Below, one piece after another: positions 1 through 7,217 of a stretch of 16,481 nt of DNA (the stretch's first letter is position 1; every line of letters begins with the position of its first letter). Under the pieces are notes generated by a model. The model was not told where the DNA came from. It worked only from the letters and a program-made list of their open reading frames with translations, and did not search any database. The DNA comes from an uncultured Oscillospiraceae bacterium (GTDB taxonomy: Bacteria; Bacillota; Clostridia; Oscillospirales; Oscillospiraceae), in contig CAJFPI010000152.1 in assembly GCA_904398675.1 (NCBI GenBank), positions 1-16,481 of the forward strand. Direction: 5' to 3'. The translations under genes were made by a program, and so were the position numbers.

Positions 1-36
1 CTCGGCTCTCGCCCGTCCGCACCGGACAGCTTGATT

Positions 37-65
37 AATATACCACCACCTCCCCCGTTTGTCAA
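37..65 (-). promoter_or_regulatory. Sigma-A promoter for a divergent gene upstream of the window
   Basis: Read on the minus strand there is TTGACA (60-65), a 17-bp spacer (43-59) and TATATT (37-42). This is a full -35 match and a 5/6 -10 match at ideal spacing. Transcription would leave the window to the left, so the gene next to the ATPase at 182 is probably divergent. That gene cannot be seen here. Confidence 0.7.
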
Positions 66-109
66 TACCTTTTTTCCCTCTTTTTCCCTTTTTTCTTGAG
101 AGGCCCTTG

Positions 110-138
110 GAGACATTTTTGACAGCCCGTGCTATACT
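110..138 (+). promoter_or_regulatory. Extended -10 promoter of the coiled-coil ATPase gene
   Basis: TATACT at 133-138 is preceded by TG at 130-131, giving an extended -10 (TGCTATACT). A weak -35, GAGACA at 110-115, lies 17 bp upstream and matches 4 of 6 bases. The start codon at 182 lies about 37 bp beyond the expected start site, with AAGGAGGG between them. The perfect TTGACA at 119-124 is only 8 bp from this -10 and cannot be its -35. Confidence 0.5.
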
Positions 139-181
139 ATATTTCATTGTGTTTCGATCATTTCAGAAGGAGGGATTGCTG

Positions 182-2320
182 ATGCAGCTGCGCCGACTGC
201 AGGCCACCTTCGGCAAGCTGGAGGGGGATACCTTAGTATTATCCCCGGGGCTCAATTGTATTCACGCCCCCAACGAGGCGGGCAAGTCCACCTGGTGCGC
301 CTTTCTGCGGGCTATGCTCTACGGTCTGCCCGCCAAGGCCCGGGGGCCTCTGGCCGACAAGAACCGCTATGCCCCCTGGTCCGGCAGAGCTATGGAGGGG
401 ATGCTGGAGGCGGAGACAGATCTGGGCGTCATTACGATCACGCGCCAGACGCTCCGCCCCAACAGCCCCATGGGCGCTTTCCGCGCCGTTTATACCGGCA
501 CCGCCGAAACCGTGGAGGCGCTCACTGCCGGGGACTGCGGCGAGCGCCTTACCGGCGTCCCTCTCGGCGTCTTTGCCCGCAGCGCCTTTATCTCCCAGGC
601 TGCCATGCCTATCAGCCAGGACGCGGAGCTGGAGCGGCGGATCGCCGCCCTGGTGACCACCGGCGAGGAGGACGCATCCTATACCGAGGGGCTGGAGCGG
701 CTGAAAAAACAGATGAACCGTCTGCGTTACCATAAAGCCGGCCTTCTTCCCCAGCTGGAGCAGGAGATCGCCCAGCTGCGCGCCGCCAACGACACAGCGG
801 CCGCCCTGGAGCGGCAGCTGGAGTCCCTCCGGTCCCAGCAGGCGTCTCTGCGCCGCCGCTGCCAGGAGGCGGAGAGCCAGCTGGCCCGGCAGCGCCAATC
901 CCAGCTGGCCCTAGCGCAGAAAAGCCTTGCAGCGGCGGAGGAACAGGTCCTCCGGCTGGAGGCAGCCGTACAGGCTCTTCCCTCTCAGGAATCTCTTTTG
1001 CAGCTGCGGGCCGCCATTGCCGCCCTGGCCGGCCAATCTGACACCTGCGAGGAGGCGCGCCAGCGGGCAAAGGCCGCCCGGCGGCAGCTGGAAACAGCAG
1101 AGGCCGCCCTCTCCGCTCTCCCGCCGCCCCGGCCGTCGCCGGAGCCCCACGTCTCCTCCGGCGGGGTGTTCTCCCGGGCGGCGCCCTGGCTTGCAGCGCT
1201 GGTGCTGCTTGCCGCCGGGCTCCTTTTGTCCCTTCGGTTCTCCCTCGCCCCTGCCCTTCCCGCCGGGATCCTGGCTGGAGCGGCAGTCCTCCTTTTCACA
1301 GCGCGCCGCCGCTCGGCCCGCCGGGCGAGGGAGACTGCTGCAGATCCGCCGGCTGATTCTGAAAGGACACGCCGCGCCGCGGCGGAGGAGCAGGTGGAGG
1401 CCGCCCGCGCCGCTCTCCGGGACGCCGAAACCGCCTACGAGGCTCTGGCGGCAGCCCTCACCGGCAGCGAGAAGCGGCTGATCCGTCAGGCCCAGGCCTT
1501 TTCCCCCCACGTTGCCGATCTGGCCGGCGCCGAGGAATCCGCGGACGAGGCGCTGGAGCAGCACCGGCAGCTGGAGCTTGCCCGGCAGGAGGCGGAGCGG
1601 CAGCGCCTGCGCTGTGCCATGCTGCCGCCGGAAACGGCGGTATTCCCGGAGGAAACCGTGCCGGCGGCGGGGGACGTGCAGAGCACCCTGGCGGCGGACA
1701 GAGCGGAGCTGGAGCAGCTCCGCGCCCAGGAGCAGTATCTTCTGGGGCGGATCCAGGCGCTGCAGGAGGAGGACACCCTCTCCGCCGCCCTGACGGAGAA
1801 GGAGGCCCTTCGGACACGGCTGCAGGCGGAGTACGACGCGCTGTCTCTGGCCGCAGAGGCCCTGTCCCGGGCCAACAGCCAGCTGCAGACCCGGTTCTCC
1901 CCGGCTCTCGGGGAAAATGCGGCGAAACTATTTGCAAAACTCACCAAGGGGCGGTATAATAAAGTGTTCTTGAATCGGGAGATGGACGTCTCTGCCGGTC
2001 AGCGGGGCAGCGAGATGGCCCGCGACATCCCCCAGCTCAGCCAGGGGACGGCAGATCAGCTCTATCTGGCGGTGCGTCTGGCGATCTGTGACATGGTGCT
2101 GCCGGTGGAAAAGCAGGTCCCTCTGATTCTGGATGACGCGCTGGCCCATTTTGACGACGAGCGAATGGCGGCCGCCTTAGACGTACTGGTGGAGCGTGCC
2201 CAGGCCCGGCAGATCCTGCTCTTCTCCTGCCACGACAGGGAGCTGCGCTATCTCGAGCGCGCCCATCCCGGCGCCTTCCACGCCGTCTCCCTTTCCCCCG
2301 GCGGCCCGGCCGCCTCCTGA
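182..2320 (+). CDS. YhaN/SbcC-like AAA ATPase with coiled coils and two membrane segments
   Basis: A 712-residue SMC/Rad50-like ATPase. The N-terminus carries Walker A (APNEAGKST, residues 29-37). Heptad-rich coiled coil runs at about 170-310 and again at about 395-570. The C-terminus has an ABC-type signature (LSQGTADQ, 619-626), Walker B (VPLILDD, 646-652) and an H-loop-like SCHDRE (682-687). Two hydrophobic helices (about 334-352 and 357-374) replace the hook or hinge at the middle of the coil, a layout typical of the bacterial YhaN group and suggesting membrane tethering. The start at 182 is chosen because AAGGAGGG lies just before it; an in-frame extension to 59 would cross the promoter. 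Family members often work with an SbcD-like nuclease, but none is seen here and the upstream neighbour appears divergent. A role in DNA-end processing is inferred from the family only. Confidence 0.85.
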   Translation: MQLRRLQATFGKLEGDTLVLSPGLNCIHAPNEAGKSTWCAFLRAMLYGLPAKARGPLADKNRYAPWSGRAMEGMLEAETDLGVITITRQTLRPNSPMGAFRAVYTGTAETVEALTAGDCGERLTGVPLGVFARSAFISQAAMPISQDAELERRIAALVTTGEEDASYTEGLERLKKQMNRLRYHKAGLLPQLEQEIAQLRAANDTAAALERQLESLRSQQASLRRRCQEAESQLARQRQSQLALAQKSLAAAEEQVLRLEAAVQALPSQESLLQLRAAIAALAGQSDTCEEARQRAKAARRQLETAEAALSALPPPRPSPEPHVSSGGVFSRAAPWLAALVLLAAGLLLSLRFSLAPALPAGILAGAAVLLFTARRRSARRARETAADPPADSERTRRAAAEEQVEAARAALRDAETAYEALAAALTGSEKRLIRQAQAFSPHVADLAGAEESADEALEQHRQLELARQEAERQRLRCAMLPPETAVFPEETVPAAGDVQSTLAADRAELEQLRAQEQYLLGRIQALQEEDTLSAALTEKEALRTRLQAEYDALSLAAEALSRANSQLQTRFSPALGENAAKLFAKLTKGRYNKVFLNREMDVSAGQRGSEMARDIPQLSQGTADQLYLAVRLAICDMVLPVEKQVPLILDDALAHFDDERMAAALDVLVERAQARQILLFSCHDRELRYLERAHPGAFHAVSLSPGGPAAS

Positions 2321-2425
2321 CGGCTCCGTACCATTTCCAGCATATCTTCTACATATTATATGTATCCTATCATCGATCACACGGCATCTCATCTGCCGGG
2401 ATTCAGAATAAAGGAGATGTAACAT

Positions 2426-3241
2426 ATGAGCGAATGTACCCATGACTGCAGCACCTGCGGCTCCGACTGCGCCTCCCGCACCGAGCCCCAATCCCTGCTG
2501 AAGGCCCACAGCCCGGCAGCCCGGGTAGGCAAGGTTTACGGCGTGGTGTCAGGCAAGGGCGGCGTCGGCAAGAGCATGGTCACAAGCCAGCTGGCTGTGC
2601 TGGCCCGCCGGACCGGAAAGGCCGTCGGCATCCTGGACGCCGATATTACCGGCCCCTCCATCCCCAAGGTCTTCGGCGTCCATGACCGGGCTATGGGAGA
2701 CGAGCGTGGCATGCTGCCTGTCGTCACCCGCACCGGCATCCAAATGATAAGCGTCAACCTTCTGCTGGACCACGAGACGGACCCGGTGCTCTGGCGGGGC
2801 CCGGTAATCGGCGGGGTGGTCACCCAGTTCTGGACGGATGTGATCTGGGATGTGGACGCGCTGTTTGTGGATATGCCTCCGGGCACCGGCGACGTGGCGC
2901 TCAGCGTCTTCCAGTCCATCCCCCTGGACGGCATCATCATCGTAGCCAGCCCCCAGGAGCTGGTGAGCATGGTGGTGCAGAAGGCGGTGAAGATGGCGGA
3001 GATGATGAACATCCCCATTGTGGGCGTGGTGGAGAACATGAGCTACCTCCTCTGCCCCGACTGCGGCAAGGAGATCCCCCTCTTCGGCGAGGGGAAGACA
3101 GAGGCCGCCGCCAAGGCCCACGGGCTCAAGCTCCTGGCCAGGATGCCCCTGGATCCCAAGCTGGCCGCTCTGGCCGACGCGGGGGACATCGAATCCTTTG
3201 AGGGCAGCTGGCTGGACCCGGTGATCGCCGCCCTGCCCTGA
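2426..3241 (+). CDS. mrp: Mrp/NBP35-family iron-sulfur cluster carrier ATPase
   Basis: A 271-residue P-loop ATPase of the Mrp/ApbC/NBP35 type, which binds Fe-S clusters and passes them to apoproteins in the cytosol. Visible motifs are the deviant Walker A GKGGVGKS (43-50), a switch region ILDADITGPS (69-78), VDMPPGTGD (148-156), and CPDC (210-213), the CxxC that bridges a cluster in the dimer. The N-terminus is Cys-rich (C4, C8, C11, C15), like the NBP35 and clostridial forms. There is no N-terminal DUF59 domain, as is usual for short Mrp proteins. The start has AAGGAGATG about 7 bases upstream. The gene follows the ATPase gene after 105 bp with no terminator visible between them, so read-through is possible. 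It ends before a strong terminator at 3383. Confidence 0.92.
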   Translation: MSECTHDCSTCGSDCASRTEPQSLLKAHSPAARVGKVYGVVSGKGGVGKSMVTSQLAVLARRTGKAVGILDADITGPSIPKVFGVHDRAMGDERGMLPVVTRTGIQMISVNLLLDHETDPVLWRGPVIGGVVTQFWTDVIWDVDALFVDMPPGTGDVALSVFQSIPLDGIIIVASPQELVSMVVQKAVKMAEMMNIPIVGVVENMSYLLCPDCGKEIPLFGEGKTEAAAKAHGLKLLARMPLDPKLAALADAGDIESFEGSWLDPVIAALP

Positions 3242-3382
3242 CACCGCTCTGCCGCGTCCGGAGGGAATCAGACTGCGCCGCAGGGCTTTACAGGGCATTG
3301 GATTGTATGCGGGACAGGCTCTGCCCCCTGCCCCCCTGCCTTCGCCGCTTGCCTCCCTCCTTGGGATCGTTTTTCACACACT

Positions 3383-3414
3383 GAAAAGGGCCGTCCTCCG
3401 GGACGGCCCTTTTC
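3383..3414 (+). terminator. Bidirectional intrinsic terminator after mrp
   Basis: A perfect 14-bp stem (3383-3396 with 3401-3414) closes a TCCG loop. A GC core is flanked by AAAA on the 5' side and TTTTC on the 3' side, so it should work on both strands. It ends the unit that includes mrp, 142 bp past its stop. Confidence 0.9.
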
Positions 3415-3458
3415 TTATGCTGTCAGCCGAATCTGTGCGTTTCAGAGGAAAATAAAGT

Positions 3459-3613
3459 TTCATGCGCCACGGGCGCGCCATAAACACAGGCAAAAGCCGA
3501 GGCGCATGAAGTTTTGCACATGCGGGCCGTCCCGGCCCACGCGCTTTCCCTTTCATGGCCGTGCCGCTGAAAGCGGCATATGGCCAATTTTGCTATGCTG
3601 CAGCATAGCAAAA
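3459..3613. repeat. Run of four inverted repeats ending in a perfect 26-bp palindrome
   Basis: Hairpin 1 pairs TTCATGCGCC (3459-3468) with 3501-3510 around a 32-base loop. Hairpin 2 pairs GGGCC (3524-3528) with 3534-3538. Hairpin 3 pairs TGGCC plus TGCCGCT (3556-3560, 3562-3568) with 3572-3578 and 3582-3586 around a GAA loop. Hairpin 4 is a loop-free perfect palindrome, 3588-3613, with half-arm TTTTGCTATGCTG. Spacing is tight and nearly all of the 155 bp can pair. It could be a dispersed intergenic repeat, a structured RNA, or the footprint of a small mobile element. I see no terminal repeats or target duplication that would decide. Confidence 0.6.
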
Positions 3614-3686
3614 ATTTTCTGTGAGATCCGGCGGCCAAAGTTGTCTTAATTGGTGAGGAGACTGATCGGAAAGGAGGGGGGACACT

Positions 3687-4598
3687 ATGGAGGACGAGGC
3701 CATTATCCAGCTCTACTGGGACCGGGATGAGGCCGCCATTCCCGCCACCGCCGAAAAATACGGCGCCCGATGCGCCGCTGTCGCACAAAATATTTTGGGC
3801 AGCGCTCAGGATGCGGAGGAGTGCGTCAACGACGCCTACCTCCACATCTGGAACGCCATACCGCCCCACCGCCCCGCATCCCTCTCCGCCTTTCTCCTAA
3901 AACTGGTTCGAAATCTCTCCCTGAACCGTTACAAGGGCAGCCGCGCCTGGAAACGGGGCGGCGGGGAGCTGCCGGCCATTCTGGACGAGCTCAGGGAGAT
4001 CGTTCCGGGAGGCGAGAGCGTGGAGGAGCAGATCAACCGGCAGGAGCTGATCCGGGCCATCAACGGCTTTCTCGCCGCCCTGCCGCCGGACAAGCGGGAC
4101 CTCTTTCTCCGCCGCTACTGGTACGCGGACAGCGTCTCGGCCATTGCCAGGCGCTGCGGCCGGCGGGAGGGTGCGGTCTCCATGGCTCTCAGCCGCCTGC
4201 GCCGGGATCTTCAGCGCTATTTAACAGAAAGGGGATGGATTCCAAGAGAGCAGAAACACTCTATGAGCTGCTGGGCGAAATCGACGACATCTATATTGAG
4301 CAGGCGGAACACTGCCGGCCAAAGCGGGCCTGGCCCGTCCGCTCCCTTCGCCGGCTTGGGGCGGCGGCAGCTCTGGCCGCAGCCCTCCTGCTGTCATTCC
4401 AGCTGTGGTACTCCGCCAGCCCAGTCCACGGCACCACGCCCGCAGGGGACGCCGGCGGCGGCCCGGCGGATGCCGCCTCCTACCACATCTCCCTGTCCCA
4501 GGTTCCCTTCAACCCCATCGACAGCGTCTCCGACGGGGCCCGCATCTGGTACGATCCTACCCTCTACCACACAGCGGTCTGGGGGGAAGAGGAGCTGA
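3687..4598 (+). CDS. Sigma-70-family (ECF-like) sigma factor, stop codon displaced downstream
   Basis: Residues 1 to about 182 form a clostridial sigma-70-family protein. Region 2 spans about 15-85 with QDAEECVNDAYLHIWN (41-56), and region 4 spans about 118-178 with RYWYADSVSAIARRCGRREG (143-162) as the helix-turn-helix. AAGGAGG at 3671-3677 supports the start. Relatives end near residue 180-185, where the next gene begins at 4235. Here the frame has no stop there and continues out of frame through the neighbour for 364 bp, giving 303 residues. The last ~120 residues are Pro/Ser/Arg-rich and match no domain I know, as expected for reading a GC-rich gene in the wrong frame. Either the natural stop was lost by mutation or indel, or the tail is really made. 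The sigma domain is secure; the true 3' end is not. Confidence 0.75.
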   Translation: MEDEAIIQLYWDRDEAAIPATAEKYGARCAAVAQNILGSAQDAEECVNDAYLHIWNAIPPHRPASLSAFLLKLVRNLSLNRYKGSRAWKRGGGELPAILDELREIVPGGESVEEQINRQELIRAINGFLAALPPDKRDLFLRRYWYADSVSAIARRCGRREGAVSMALSRLRRDLQRYLTERGWIPREQKHSMSCWAKSTTSILSRRNTAGQSGPGPSAPFAGLGRRQLWPQPSCCHSSCGTPPAQSTAPRPQGTPAAARRMPPPTTSPCPRFPSTPSTASPTGPASGTILPSTTQRSGGKRS

Positions 4599-5098
4599 CG
4601 GACTATTACGGCAACGCATTGGCCGTCCCCTATGTTCCGGAGGGGCTTACCGCCGCCCCCGGCAACGGGACGGCCCGTGTCATCCTCGCGCAGGACGGCA
4701 CTGTTGCCGAGGATACGGTCTGGCTGCAGTTTTACCACGACTATTACCCCAACGGCAGCCCCATGCTGACAGAAGACGCGGCGGCGGAGCTGGGATTCAC
4801 CGTTACCGTCTCAAAGCTGGGCCTCTTGGGGGACTGTCTCTACCTCCTGCCGGGAAACGAGGTGCAGACCTTTTCCATTGGTGAAACCCCGGTCACCTTC
4901 GGCTGGCGTTCCATGCCCTACGGTCCCTACGATCCGGATACCCACGATCCCGCCGGTTTTTATGATTTCTATACGGCGGAATGGGAAAAGGATGGGATCT
5001 GTTTCCAGCTGCTCTCCCACCAGCTGGGGGCGGAGGAGACCGTCAAAATAACGGCGGCCATGATTCTCGGCCGAGACGCTGTCGTCGTGGAGCCCTGA
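4235..5098 (+). CDS. Single-pass membrane protein paired with the sigma factor (probable anti-sigma or sensor)
   Basis: A 287-residue protein with a short cytosolic N-terminus (MDSKRAETLYELLGEIDDIY), a basic stretch, one membrane helix at about 41-58, and a large outside domain of about 225 residues. I do not recognise a named domain in that outer part. The N-terminal 'YELLGEIDDIYIEQAE' pattern and the position right after a sigma-70-family gene match a common clostridial pair in which the second protein is a membrane regulator of the sigma factor. The anti-sigma role is inferred from context. AGAAAGGGG precedes the ATG, which lies inside the overlong sigma frame, so the two are probably translationally coupled. 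A strong terminator follows at 5272. Confidence 0.7.
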   Translation: MDSKRAETLYELLGEIDDIYIEQAEHCRPKRAWPVRSLRRLGAAAALAAALLLSFQLWYSASPVHGTTPAGDAGGGPADAASYHISLSQVPFNPIDSVSDGARIWYDPTLYHTAVWGEEELTDYYGNALAVPYVPEGLTAAPGNGTARVILAQDGTVAEDTVWLQFYHDYYPNGSPMLTEDAAAELGFTVTVSKLGLLGDCLYLLPGNEVQTFSIGETPVTFGWRSMPYGPYDPDTHDPAGFYDFYTAEWEKDGICFQLLSHQLGAEETVKITAAMILGRDAVVVEP

Positions 5099-5271
5099 TC
5101 CGCCAAAGCGTGCGGCCATATTAGGGGAAACACACAAGGGCGTCTCCACATGATCCCAAGAAGGCACGAAACAGGGAGTAACAAGGGGCTCGAGGGGGCA
5201 TAGCCTGTCTTGAATGCAATCAAAAATGTCATTCACAGCCTTGCAATACAACAGTGCAGCTTGCAAAACAA

Positions 5272-5304
5272 GGGCTTTCCCACCGCAAAGCGGTGGGAAA
5301 GCCC
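5272..5304 (+). terminator. Strong, probably bidirectional intrinsic terminator
   Basis: A perfect 15-bp stem (5272-5286 with 5290-5304) around an AAA loop. CGGCATTTTTC follows on the plus strand and TTGTTTTGC follows on the minus strand. It would end the sigma/membrane-protein unit and may also stop transcripts from the cdd unit. Confidence 0.85.
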
Positions 5305-5352
5305 CGGCATTTTTCAGCTGTCAAACCGTTTAACAGGCCTCTTGACAGCCGC

Positions 5353-5380
5353 AGCGGGCAGCTCTTTGGGGCTGCCCGCT
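5353..5380. terminator. Second hairpin between convergent units
   Basis: AGCGGGCAGC (5353-5362) pairs with 5371-5380 around an 8-base loop. The plus-strand 3' flank is CTATACTTTTCC, a poor T-run, and the minus-strand flank has none. It may be a weak terminator or an mRNA 3' end-protecting stem for the gene ending at 5453. Confidence 0.45.
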
Positions 5381-5452
5381 CTATACTTTTCCATTTTGCC
5401 GTCCCCGCAGCAAAACCTGGATAAATCTTTCATTCTCCAGCCATATCGGCAC

Positions 5453-5986
5453 TCAGGCGGCATGATGTTTCATACGCAGCTGCTTGGCCGGGATCACCTT
5501 TTCAAACAGCTCCCGCAGCGCAGCCAGATCCTTCTCCGGATGCTCCATCTGATCCTTGGGCAGCAGCCATGCCACCTCCTTGGTCATATAGAGGTAGAGA
5601 TACTGTTTCGTCTCCTCCACCAGCACCAGCTTGTCAAAGCTCAGCCGCCCGGTCTTGCCCTGGGCCTCCACCCGCACGCCGAACCCGTTGATCCGCACCT
5701 CCTGCTGGTAGGTGCTGACGCCGCTCTTTACGGCGCTCTTTCGGACCTTGCGCTGGATGCCGAACCGATAGGAGAGGTAGAACGCCCCCACAACGGCGCA
5801 CAGCGTCACCGCCATCACAGCCGCAACCCCCGCCGCCGGGACACGCCCATTGGCAAAAAGAAAGCTGAGCAGCATGCCGATCACAGCGAAAATGACAATG
5901 CTGGCCATCTGGTTTTTCCAGAACTGGTGCATATAAAAGCGGACCAAATCCCGCTCTCCAATAGTAAATGTCGCCTTGTACTCCAT
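5453..5986 (-). CDS. YcxB-like membrane protein
   Basis: A 177-residue protein with two N-terminal membrane helices (about 28-45 and 51-72), then a soluble C-terminal domain that resembles the YcxB-like domain (VRINGFGVRVEAQ, then LSFDKLVLVEETKQYLYLYM at about 113-132). The function of this family is unknown. The start at 5986 is preferred over an in-frame extension to 6019 because the extension would overlap cdd, and GGAG lies 10 bases upstream at 5997-6000. Only 4 bases separate it from the cdd stop, so the two genes are very likely one operon. No enzymatic motif is visible. Confidence 0.75.
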   Translation of the reverse strand: MEYKATFTIGERDLVRFYMHQFWKNQMASIVIFAVIGMLLSFLFANGRVPAAGVAAVMAVTLCAVVGAFYLSYRFGIQRKVRKSAVKSGVSTYQQEVRINGFGVRVEAQGKTGRLSFDKLVLVEETKQYLYLYMTKEVAWLLPKDQMEHPEKDLAALRELFEKVIPAKQLRMKHHAA

Positions 5987-5990
5987 ATCC

Positions 5991-6389
5991 TCACTTCTCC
6001 TCCAGATTGCTGCTGCCAAAGCTGTAGGGGAGCAGCTCCCGCAGTGTCAGCCGCTTTGTCTCCCCCCTCCGGTTCACCAGGATCACCTCCAGATCCGGCG
6101 CGAACTCCTGCAAAACCTGGCGGCAGACACCGCAGGGCGGGCAGAAGGCGTCGGAATCGGCCGTGATGGCGATGCGGCGAAAGCTGCGGTATCCCTCGCT
6201 GACCGCTTTGAACACCGCCGTCCGCTCCGCGCAGTTGCTGGGGCCATAGGCGGCGTTTTCCACATTGCAGCCGGTGAACACTGTCCCGTCCGAGCACTCC
6301 AGGGCCGCCCCCACCGGAAAGTGGGAGTAGGGGACGTAGGCCCGGGACAGCATCTCCACCGCTTTTTGACACAGCTCTTGTCTTGTCAT
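5991..6389 (-). CDS. cdd: Cytidine deaminase
   Basis: A 132-residue homotetrameric-type cytidine deaminase, which hydrolyses cytidine and deoxycytidine to uridine and deoxyuridine in pyrimidine salvage. The substrate-binding GCNVENAAYG lies at 40-49. The zinc and catalytic site is CAE (C53, E55) plus CPPCGVC (C86 and C89). These positions agree with the short Gram-positive enzymes. Length is normal and the protein appears intact. The start is fixed by GGGAGG (6396-6401) six bases before the ATG; a longer frame to 6533 has no support and would cross the promoter. It is first in an operon with the YcxB-like gene. Confidence 0.95.
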   Translation of the reverse strand: MTRQELCQKAVEMLSRAYVPYSHFPVGAALECSDGTVFTGCNVENAAYGPSNCAERTAVFKAVSEGYRSFRRIAITADSDAFCPPCGVCRQVLQEFAPDLEVILVNRRGETKRLTLRELLPYSFGSSNLEEK

Positions 6390-6417
6390 AGTACGCCTCC
6401 CGCGCGTGTTTTCCAGC

Positions 6418-6446
6418 AGTATAGCATATTTTCTTCCCGCTTTCCA
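6418..6446 (-). promoter_or_regulatory. Extended -10 promoter of cdd
   Basis: On the minus strand TATACT (6418-6423) is preceded by TGC (6426-6424), giving an extended -10. TGGAAA (6441-6446, 4/6 to TTGACA) lies 17 bp upstream. The leader to the ATG is only about 25 bases. The TGCTATACT core is identical to that of the ATPase promoter at 130-138. Confidence 0.65.
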
Positions 6447-6518
6447 CCCCCGGCACAAAACTTGGCCGAATTTCCCGTCCCACCCACCAGTTTGTTTCAT
6501 CCGCTGCTCAGGCAATAA

Positions 6519-6546
6519 GGCCCCGCGGCACATATGCCGCGGGGCC
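6519..6546 (-). terminator. Intrinsic terminator of the importer/pcp operon
   Basis: A perfect 12-bp GC-rich stem (6519-6530 with 6535-6546) around a CATA loop, 36 bp past the pcp stop. On the minus strand TTATTG follows, a modest T-run. It separates the long operon from the cdd promoter. Confidence 0.75.
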
Positions 6547-6581
6547 GCATGATGGATAGCTCCTTTTCTTACGACGCGCCT

Positions 6582-7217
6582 TCAGTTTTCCGCCGCCTCC
6601 AGCTGGCGGACACACTCCTCCAGCAGGATCTGCAGTGCCCGCTCCGACTTTTCCCTAGGCATGGAGGGCGCGGACTTGCGCCCGATGACCTGCTCCGGGA
6701 AATAGGGGATGTGGAGGAATCCAGCCAGCATATGAGGGAAAAACTTATCCCGGTGATACAGCCCGTTATACAGCACCTGGTTGCAGCAATAGGTGCCGCA
6801 GTAGTAGGATTCTGCCATCTGGATGCCCTCTTCCTGGGCCCGGGCGACAATCTTCGGAACCGGCATGGGAGAGATGTAGCCATCCGCGCCGTCGGCAAAG
6901 ATGGGCTCATGGTGAAGGATCTGCCCGTCATTGTCCCGCATGTAGCCCGCGTCGCGGAAATTAATGCCCACATTTTCCAGAGTGATTTCAAACCGGCTGC
7001 CGCTGAGTCCCAGCCCCAGGAAGATATCCGGCCGATTTTCCTCGATAATGGCCGACACCGCCGCCCGGTTCCGGTCAAAGGCGGTGGGGACCTCAAAGGT
7101 CAGCACCTCAAAGCCCATAAACTCCCCAGGAAAATTCCGAATCAGCTCATAGGACGGATTCTGCTCGTCTCCTAGGCTTTTAACCGGGTCAAACCCCGTC
7201 ATGCAGATGCGTTTCAT
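6582..7217 (-). CDS. pcp: Pyroglutamyl-peptidase I
   Basis: A 211-residue cysteine peptidase of family C15, which removes N-terminal pyroglutamate (5-oxoproline) from peptides in the cytosol. The catalytic triad is visible: E81 in FEITLEN, C145 in GTYCCNQVLY, and H169 in FLHIPYFPEQ, at the usual spacing for a 200-215 residue enzyme. The alanine normally in the 'AGxYxCN' motif is Cys140 here, an unusual but probably harmless change. The ATG overlaps the stop of the upstream ATPase gene (ATGA, 7214-7217), with GGAGGGAGAAGA just before it, so translation is coupled. As last gene of the importer operon it suggests that imported peptides are pyroglutamyl-blocked, or become so. The operon link is firm; the substrate is inferred. 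Confidence 0.92.
   Translation of the reverse strand: MKRICMTGFDPVKSLGDEQNPSYELIRNFPGEFMGFEVLTFEVPTAFDRNRAAVSAIIEENRPDIFLGLGLSGSRFEITLENVGINFRDAGYMRDNDGQILHHEPIFADGADGYISPMPVPKIVARAQEEGIQMAESYYCGTYCCNQVLYNGLYHRDKFFPHMLAGFLHIPYFPEQVIGRKSAPSMPREKSERALQILLEECVRQLEAAEN

Larger units (their letters stand above)
3242..3686. other. Intergenic region with terminator and structured DNA, no gene
   Basis: A 445-bp stretch with no supportable coding sequence. Bases 3242-3380 show nothing recognisable. A terminator occupies 3383-3414. From about 3457 to 3613 come four consecutive inverted repeats, listed separately. Bases 3614-3686 should hold the control region of the sigma gene, including the AAGGAGG at 3671-3677, but I could not find a convincing sigma-A promoter. 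Weak minus-strand reading frames across the structured part have no ribosome site and look like by-products of base composition. Confidence 0.6.
5099..5452. other. Convergent intergenic region, no gene
   Basis: A 354-bp gap between convergent units. It holds the terminator at 5272-5304 and a second hairpin at 5353-5380. Bases 5099-5260 show no supportable gene. A 39-codon frame from 5213 runs through the terminator stem and has no ribosome site, so it is not called. The stretch at 5240-5268 contains two TTGCAA hexamers as a loose inverted repeat. Confidence 0.6.

Noticed and set aside
119..138. TTGACA at 119-124 as -35 of the ATPase promoter
   Set aside because: It is only 8 bp from TATACT. 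GAGACA at 110-115 has correct spacing and the -10 is of the extended type.
239..1947. Several long open frames on both strands within the coiled-coil ATPase gene
   Set aside because: The gene is very GC-rich, which removes stops in other frames. The products are low-complexity Pro/Arg/Gly/Ala with no motifs.
3374..3556. 60-codon minus-strand frame over the structured intergenic region
   Set aside because: It has no ribosome site, runs through hairpins and the terminator, and has no recognisable domain.
5213..5332. 39-codon small protein
   Set aside because: No ribosome site, and it reads straight through the 15-bp terminator stem.
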